NCBI GenBank assembly: GCA_026388365.1
Contig: JAPLJW010000304.1
Span: 1 to 9,802 of the forward strand
Reading direction: 5' to 3'
Source: Deltaproteobacteria bacterium
GTDB taxonomy: Bacteria > Desulfobacterota > Syntrophia > Syntrophales > UBA5619
Length of the DNA: 9,802 nucleotides
Shown here: in pieces, positions 5,874 to 9,802 of the stretch
Layout of the letters: every line of letters begins with the position of its first letter
How positions within the stretch are numbered: the stretch's first letter is position 1
Notes under the pieces: generated by a model
The model's input: the letters and a program-made list of their open reading frames with translations, nothing else
Database searches by the model: none
Told to the model about the DNA's origin: nothing
Translations under genes and position numbers: made by a program

Positions 5874-7946
5874 ATGGGCAAGGAACTGCTCCTGGAAATC
5901 GGCACCGAAGAGATCCCGGCTGCTTTTCTGCCAAAGGCGCTCCGGGACATGGAGGAGATCGCCCGCAGAGAACTGGCGGCAAACCGGATCTGTCACGGGG
6001 AGATCCGGACGATGGGAACGCCCCGCCGGCTCTTTCTCTCGGTGGAAGAAGTTGCCGATCGGCAGAAAGATCAGGTGATCGAGAAGCTGGGCCCGGCCAG
6101 AAGGGTCGCCTTCGACGAACAGGGAAACCCGTCCCGGGCGGCCGTCGGCTTCGCCAGAGGCCAGGGGATCGACGTTGCCGCGCTGGAGACGGTATCGACG
6201 GAAAAGGGGGAATACGTCTGCGCCCGGAAAAAGATCACGGGCGAGACGACGGAGGGCCTCCTCCCGGCGATCCTGACGCAGATCATCACCGACCTCCCCT
6301 TTCGTAAATCGATGCGCTGGTCCGACCTGCAGTTCCGATTTGCGAGGCCGATCCACTGGATCCTCGCACTCTACGATGGCCGGGTTGTTCCTTTCCGGAT
6401 CGCAAATGTCGAAAGCGGCAACTTGAGCTGCGGACACCGGTTCATGAGTCCCGCGGCCTTCCCGGTCGGAAACCGGGAAGAATACCTCGCCGGGACGCGA
6501 AACCATTTCGTCATCGTTGATCCGGCCGAGCGGAGGGAAATCATCCGCGAGGAGACGGAAAAGTCGGCGATGGCTGTCGGTGGCCGGGTCCTTCAATCCC
6601 CGGAACTCCTCGAAACGGTGACCTACCTCACCGAATACCCGACGATCGTCTGCGGTAATTTTGACCGGGAATACCTGAAACTTCCCCCGGAGGTCCTCAT
6701 CACGACCCTGATCTCCCACCAGAAATATTTTCCGGTGGTCGATCAAAAAGGTGCGCTCCTCCCCCATTTCCTCACGATCAACAACACCCTGGCCCGCGAT
6801 CCTTCGGTCGTGAAGAGCGGAAATGAGAAGGTGATCCGCGCCCGCCTCTCCGACGCGCGGTTCTTCTTCGAGGCGGATCGGAAGATCCCTCTCGACCGGC
6901 GCGTAGAGGATCTCCGGAAGGTCGTCTTCCATTCCCTTCTCGGGACATCCTATGAAAAGGTCATGCGTTTCCGGCAACTGGCGGCCTGGATCGCCGGCAA
7001 AATCGATCCGGGCCTTGCGGGCAGGGTGGACCGAACTGCACTGCTTGCAAAGGCGGACTTGGACACCCAGATGGTGAGCGAGTTTGCGGAGCTTCAGGGG
7101 ATCATGGGACGCGAATACGCCCTGCTGGCCGGCGAGGATCCGGTCGTGGCGAAAGCCATCCATGAGCATTACCTGCCCACGGCGGCAGGCGGCGACCTTC
7201 CCGAGACCGACGAGGGGGCCATCGTCAGCATCGCCGACAAAACGGATTCGATCTGCGGTTTCTTCGGAGTCGAATTGATTCCGACCGGAACGGCCGATCC
7301 TTACGCGTTGCGACGCCAAGCGCTCGGCATCATCAACATCATTTTGGCAAAACGCTATCATTTTTCAATGGGTTCCCTGATCGATCAAAGTCTCGCCATC
7401 CTCGGTCCTCTGCTGAGACGTTCCTCCAACGAAACGAAGACCGCCATACTGGAATTTTTTAAGGGCCGTTTCGAAAACCAACTCATCCTACAGGGCCACC
7501 CCTATGACGTCGTTGACGCCATTTTGGCCACCGGCATGGATAACCTGGTTGTAGCAGACGAAAAGATCCGGGCGATGGCGGCCTTCAAGTCTCATCCGGA
7601 TTTTCAGCCGCTCGCCATTGCCTTCAAGCGGGTGGTTAACATCATCCGCGGTTTCCAAAACGGCGCTGTTGATCCGGGACTATTTTCGAGCACGGAAGAG
7701 AGGATTCTCCACGAGGCCTTTCTGAAGATCCGCGAGACGGTTTTCAGGCTGATCTCCCAGGGCGATTATGCAGGCGTTCTCGGCGAACTGGCGCGTCTCA
7801 GGGAACCGGTGGATGCCTTTTTCGATACGGTTCTGGTCATGGCGGAAGATGAAAAGATCCGCTTCAACCGGCTCTCCCTTTTGGAGGAGATTTCCACCCT
7901 CTTCCACGATGTCGCCGATTTTTCCCGCATCGTGACGGAAGCTTGA
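5874..7946 (+). CDS. glyS: Glycyl-tRNA synthetase beta subunit
   Basis: This is the tRNA-recognising partner of GlyQ. At 690 residues it is of normal length. It starts with the family signature MGKELLLEIGTEEIPAAFLPKAL and continues through the body with FRFARPIHWILALYD, SHQKYFPVVD, and LARDPSVVKSGNEKVIRARLSDARFFFEAD (about 314-343). In the HD-like region it has ADLDTQMVSEFAELQGIMGREYA and ETDEGAIVSIADKTDSICGFF with PTGTADPYALRRQALGI. It ends with a C-terminal DALR-type anticodon-binding domain (VDAFFDTVLVMAEDEKIRFNRLSLL). The Shine-Dalgarno AGGAGA overlaps the glyQ stop, so the two genes are tightly coupled. No frameshift or truncation is visible. Confidence 0.97.
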   Translation: MGKELLLEIGTEEIPAAFLPKALRDMEEIARRELAANRICHGEIRTMGTPRRLFLSVEEVADRQKDQVIEKLGPARRVAFDEQGNPSRAAVGFARGQGIDVAALETVSTEKGEYVCARKKITGETTEGLLPAILTQIITDLPFRKSMRWSDLQFRFARPIHWILALYDGRVVPFRIANVESGNLSCGHRFMSPAAFPVGNREEYLAGTRNHFVIVDPAERREIIREETEKSAMAVGGRVLQSPELLETVTYLTEYPTIVCGNFDREYLKLPPEVLITTLISHQKYFPVVDQKGALLPHFLTINNTLARDPSVVKSGNEKVIRARLSDARFFFEADRKIPLDRRVEDLRKVVFHSLLGTSYEKVMRFRQLAAWIAGKIDPGLAGRVDRTALLAKADLDTQMVSEFAELQGIMGREYALLAGEDPVVAKAIHEHYLPTAAGGDLPETDEGAIVSIADKTDSICGFFGVELIPTGTADPYALRRQALGIINIILAKRYHFSMGSLIDQSLAILGPLLRRSSNETKTAILEFFKGRFENQLILQGHPYDVVDAILATGMDNLVVADEKIRAMAAFKSHPDFQPLAIAFKRVVNIIRGFQNGAVDPGLFSSTEERILHEAFLKIRETVFRLISQGDYAGVLGELARLREPVDAFFDTVLVMAEDEKIRFNRLSLLEEISTLFHDVADFSRIVTEA

Positions 7947-7974
7947 TAATTCATATTGAATTATGATTCATAAT
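7946..7974 (+). repeat. Two adjoining AT-rich inverted repeats between glyS and the secretion ATPase gene
   Basis: ATAATTCA (7946-7953) and TGAATTAT (7957-7964) are perfect 8-base arms around TAT. They overlap a second repeat, ATTATG (7960-7965) and CATAAT (7969-7974), around ATT. ATTCATA also recurs directly 17 bases apart (7949 and 7966). The block starts inside the glyS stop codon. It lacks the GC stem and trailing U-run of an intrinsic terminator, so a protein-binding operator or an AT-rich promoter element for the downstream gene is more likely. No convincing -35/-10 pair is visible. Confidence 0.45.
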
Positions 7975-8000
7975 GATTTAGTTTTAGACTCAGACGCGGT

Positions 8001-8027
8001 CGATTGGAATTTTTCCGATAGCAATCG
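8001..8027 (+). repeat. Leader hairpin candidate before the secretion ATPase gene
   Basis: Two alternative pairings share the same bases. A local hairpin is ATTGGAA (8003-8009), loop TTT, TTCCGAT (8013-8019), with one G-U pair. A longer one pairs CGATTG (8001-8006) with CAATCG (8022-8027). They are mutually exclusive. They lie about 40 bases before the ATG at 8066, whose Shine-Dalgarno (CGGAGA, 8055-8060) is left free. The sequence does not resemble a c-di-GMP riboswitch. Confidence 0.3.
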
Positions 8028-8065
8028 GGTGTCCTGATGGCGTTGCACAATTTACGGAGATGATC

Positions 8066-9802
8066 ATGACGGATCCTATCAAGAACAAAGAGATTACCGA
8101 ACTCGAAGATAAACTCCAACTGCGCAAGGCCTTGCTGGACATCACCAACCGGATTCACGCCGCACAGAACATCAAGCAGATCCTGGTCGATCTGAAAGAC
8201 GGGATTCTGAACTTATTCACCGCCCATTCTATCACCATCTATGTGGTGGACCGTCCGCGCAACGAAATCTATTCCATGTTCTTGAGCGGCACCCAGGTCA
8301 AGGAGATCCGTGTCCCCATCAACAACAAGAGCATCGCCGGCTACGTGGCCAACAACGGAAAGGTCATCAGCATCGCCGACGCCTATGAAATCGAAGACCT
8401 GAAGAAAATCGACAAGGAACTGACGTTCGATCTGAGCTGGGATAAAAAGACCGGCTTCCGGACGAAACAGATCCTGGCGGCCCCGATCTTTCACGACAAA
8501 ACTCTCATGGGGGTTGTCCAGATCCTCAACAAGAAAACGGGGTCCGGTCAATTCTCCGACGACGAAAAGGGTTTCCTGCAGGAGATCTCGGATGTGCTGG
8601 GCGTCGCCTTCCACAATCAGGAGCGGTACGCCAGGCGGCGGAAGACCCGTTTCGACTATCTGATCAGCCGCGATCTTCTCAAGGAGGACGAGTTGGACAG
8701 CGCCTGGGAAGAGTCGCGCGAGGCGAAAGAGACCATCGAAGTTTTTCTGATGAGAAAATACAAGATCTCCCGGGATGACTTGTGTCGCTCCTTTGAAGAA
8801 TTTTTTCGCTGCAAATTCGTTCCCTTCACGGACAAAACCCCCATCCCGGGCGATCTGCTCGTCAACCTGAAGAAGGACTATCTCCGCCGGGAACTGTGGG
8901 TCCCGCTGGAAAGAAAGGACGGGATCATCCACATCATCGTGGATGACCCGAACAACATCCTGAAAAGGGACATGATTGAAAACCTCTTGAAGACCAAGTC
9001 GGTCCGCTACGACGTCTCTTTTCCGGACGATATCATAAAATTTATCAACCACTTCTATCAATCCCCCGAAGACGAGTCATCCCTTAACGATATCCTCGGC
9101 AAACTGGATGAGGAGGAGCAGTCGCAGGATGAGGAGGAAGGAGATGTGGTCACCGAATCGGACAGCGTCATCATGCAGATTGTCAACAAGATCATTCTCG
9201 ACGCCCAGGCCAAACGCGCCTCCGATATCCATGTCGAGCCCAACGTGGCCAAGAAGAATGTCGAGGTCCGTTACCGGGTTGACGGCGACTGCGCCATCTA
9301 CCAGACCCTTCCCTACAGCTATCGTGCTGCCGTCGTCTCCCGCATCAAGATCATGTCGAACCTCGATATCACCGTCCGGCGACTTCCCCAGGACGGCAAG
9401 ATCAAGTTCCGGAAGCCGGGCGGCGAGGAGATCGAGCTGCGCGTGGCCACCATCCCGACCGCCGGCGGGGTGGAGGACGTGGTCATGCGTATCCTGGCCA
9501 CGGCCGGGGATACCTTGCCCCTCACGTCGATGGGGATGTCGACCCGCAATTTCAAGGAACTTCGGGCCATCCTGGACAAGCCCTACGGGATGGTCCTCGT
9601 CGTCGGCCCCACCGGCTCCGGCAAGACGACCACCCTGCACGCCGCCCTCCACGAAATCAACAAGCCCGACCGGAAGATCTGGACGGCCGAGGATCCTGTT
9701 GAAATCACCCAGTACGGGCTCCGCCAGGTTCAGGTCCAGTCGAAGATCGGCTTCGACTTCGCCGCCGCCATGCGCGCCTTCCTCCGCGCCGACCCGGACG
9801 TG
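8066..9802 (+). CDS. GspE/PilB-family AAA+ ATPase with N-terminal GAF domain (3' end cut off by window)
   Basis: The frame runs from ATG 8066 to the window edge without a stop, giving 579 residues; the C-terminus is missing. Order: a short helical lead (1-20), a GAF domain (about 20-187, with KKTGFRTKQILAAPIFHDKT), a T2SSE_N/MshEN-type domain (about 195-333), an acidic linker (335-362), then the hexameric ATPase. The ATPase shows RASDIHVEP (384-392), RRLPQDGK (438-445), Walker A GPTGSGKT with Lys520 (514-521), and the Asp box TAEDPVE (540-546). Walker B lies beyond the edge. Such ATPases power type IV pilus extension or type II secretion from the cytoplasmic face. The GAF domain is an unusual addition and suggests control by a small ligand or signal; the ligand cannot be read from sequence. 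Shine-Dalgarno CGGAGA precedes the ATG by five bases. Whether it serves pili or secretion is undecided here. Confidence 0.93.
   Translation, partial: MTDPIKNKEITELEDKLQLRKALLDITNRIHAAQNIKQILVDLKDGILNLFTAHSITIYVVDRPRNEIYSMFLSGTQVKEIRVPINNKSIAGYVANNGKVISIADAYEIEDLKKIDKELTFDLSWDKKTGFRTKQILAAPIFHDKTLMGVVQILNKKTGSGQFSDDEKGFLQEISDVLGVAFHNQERYARRRKTRFDYLISRDLLKEDELDSAWEESREAKETIEVFLMRKYKISRDDLCRSFEEFFRCKFVPFTDKTPIPGDLLVNLKKDYLRRELWVPLERKDGIIHIIVDDPNNILKRDMIENLLKTKSVRYDVSFPDDIIKFINHFYQSPEDESSLNDILGKLDEEEQSQDEEEGDVVTESDSVIMQIVNKIILDAQAKRASDIHVEPNVAKKNVEVRYRVDGDCAIYQTLPYSYRAAVVSRIKIMSNLDITVRRLPQDGKIKFRKPGGEEIELRVATIPTAGGVEDVVMRILATAGDTLPLTSMGMSTRNFKELRAILDKPYGMVLVVGPTGSGKTTTLHAALHEINKPDRKIWTAEDPVEITQYGLRQVQVQSKIGFDFAAAMRAFLRADPDV

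Noticed and set aside
5745..7361. Long minus-strand open frame of 538 codons opposite glyS
   Set aside because: It lies antisense to an intact, well-recognised glyS gene. Its translation is Arg/Asp/Gly-rich with no family pattern, as expected from the reverse of GC-rich codons.
8213..9061. Minus-strand open frame of 282 codons opposite the ATPase gene
   Set aside because: It is antisense to the GAF and T2SSE_N coding region, which has clear domain motifs on the plus strand.

Overview
The window is a dense, GC-rich stretch of bacterial chromosome. There are no transposases, CRISPR repeats, rRNA or tRNA genes. The recO-glyQ-glyS order, the two-subunit glycyl-tRNA synthetase, a single-spanning signal peptidase I and a GAF-containing GspE/PilB-type ATPase together suggest a Gram-negative anaerobe of the former Deltaproteobacteria (Desulfobacterota, perhaps near Syntrophales). 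That placement is inference from gene content, not a phylogeny.

Layout. (1) 9-1142, plus strand: a DUF456 membrane protein followed 9 bases later by signal peptidase I (lepB). (2) 1145-3730, minus strand and convergent with lepB: a two-gene operon. A soluble protein with two PRC-barrel-like segments, an MgtE-type N-domain and a CBS pair is followed by an Nramp-superfamily transporter. (3) 3737-4106: a divergent control region with back-to-back promoter candidates. On the plus side it carries two very short ORFs that overlap each other and recO by four bases each. (4) 4107-7946, plus strand: recO, then glyQ and glyS with their own promoter candidate. (5) 7947-8065: an AT-rich gap with inverted repeats. 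(6) 8066 to the window edge: a truncated GAF/T2SSE_N/AAA+ secretion or pilus ATPase. It has no stop codon inside the window.

The most interesting part is region 2. The Nramp protein has lost several residues that define proton-coupled Mn2+/Fe2+ Nramps: the DPGN Asn is Gly, the TM6 Met-Pro-His is Ala-Pro-Trp, and the TM3 Asp is Thr. These changes resemble the Nramp-related Mg2+ transporters (NRMTs). Its operon partner is the Mg2+-sensing cytoplasmic half of an MgtE channel, without the MgtE membrane domain and with tandem PRC-barrel-like segments in front. I infer a split Mg2+ uptake module in which an MgtE-like sensor gates an unrelated, Nramp-fold transporter.

The second point of interest is the recO leader. 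A 21-codon ORF, a 47-codon ORF and recO form a TTGA/ATGA overlap chain. The first junction also resembles the prfB +1 frameshift site (AGGGGG, then a T7 run ending in TGA). recO has no clear Shine-Dalgarno of its own, so translational coupling is plausible. The short ORFs remain unproven.
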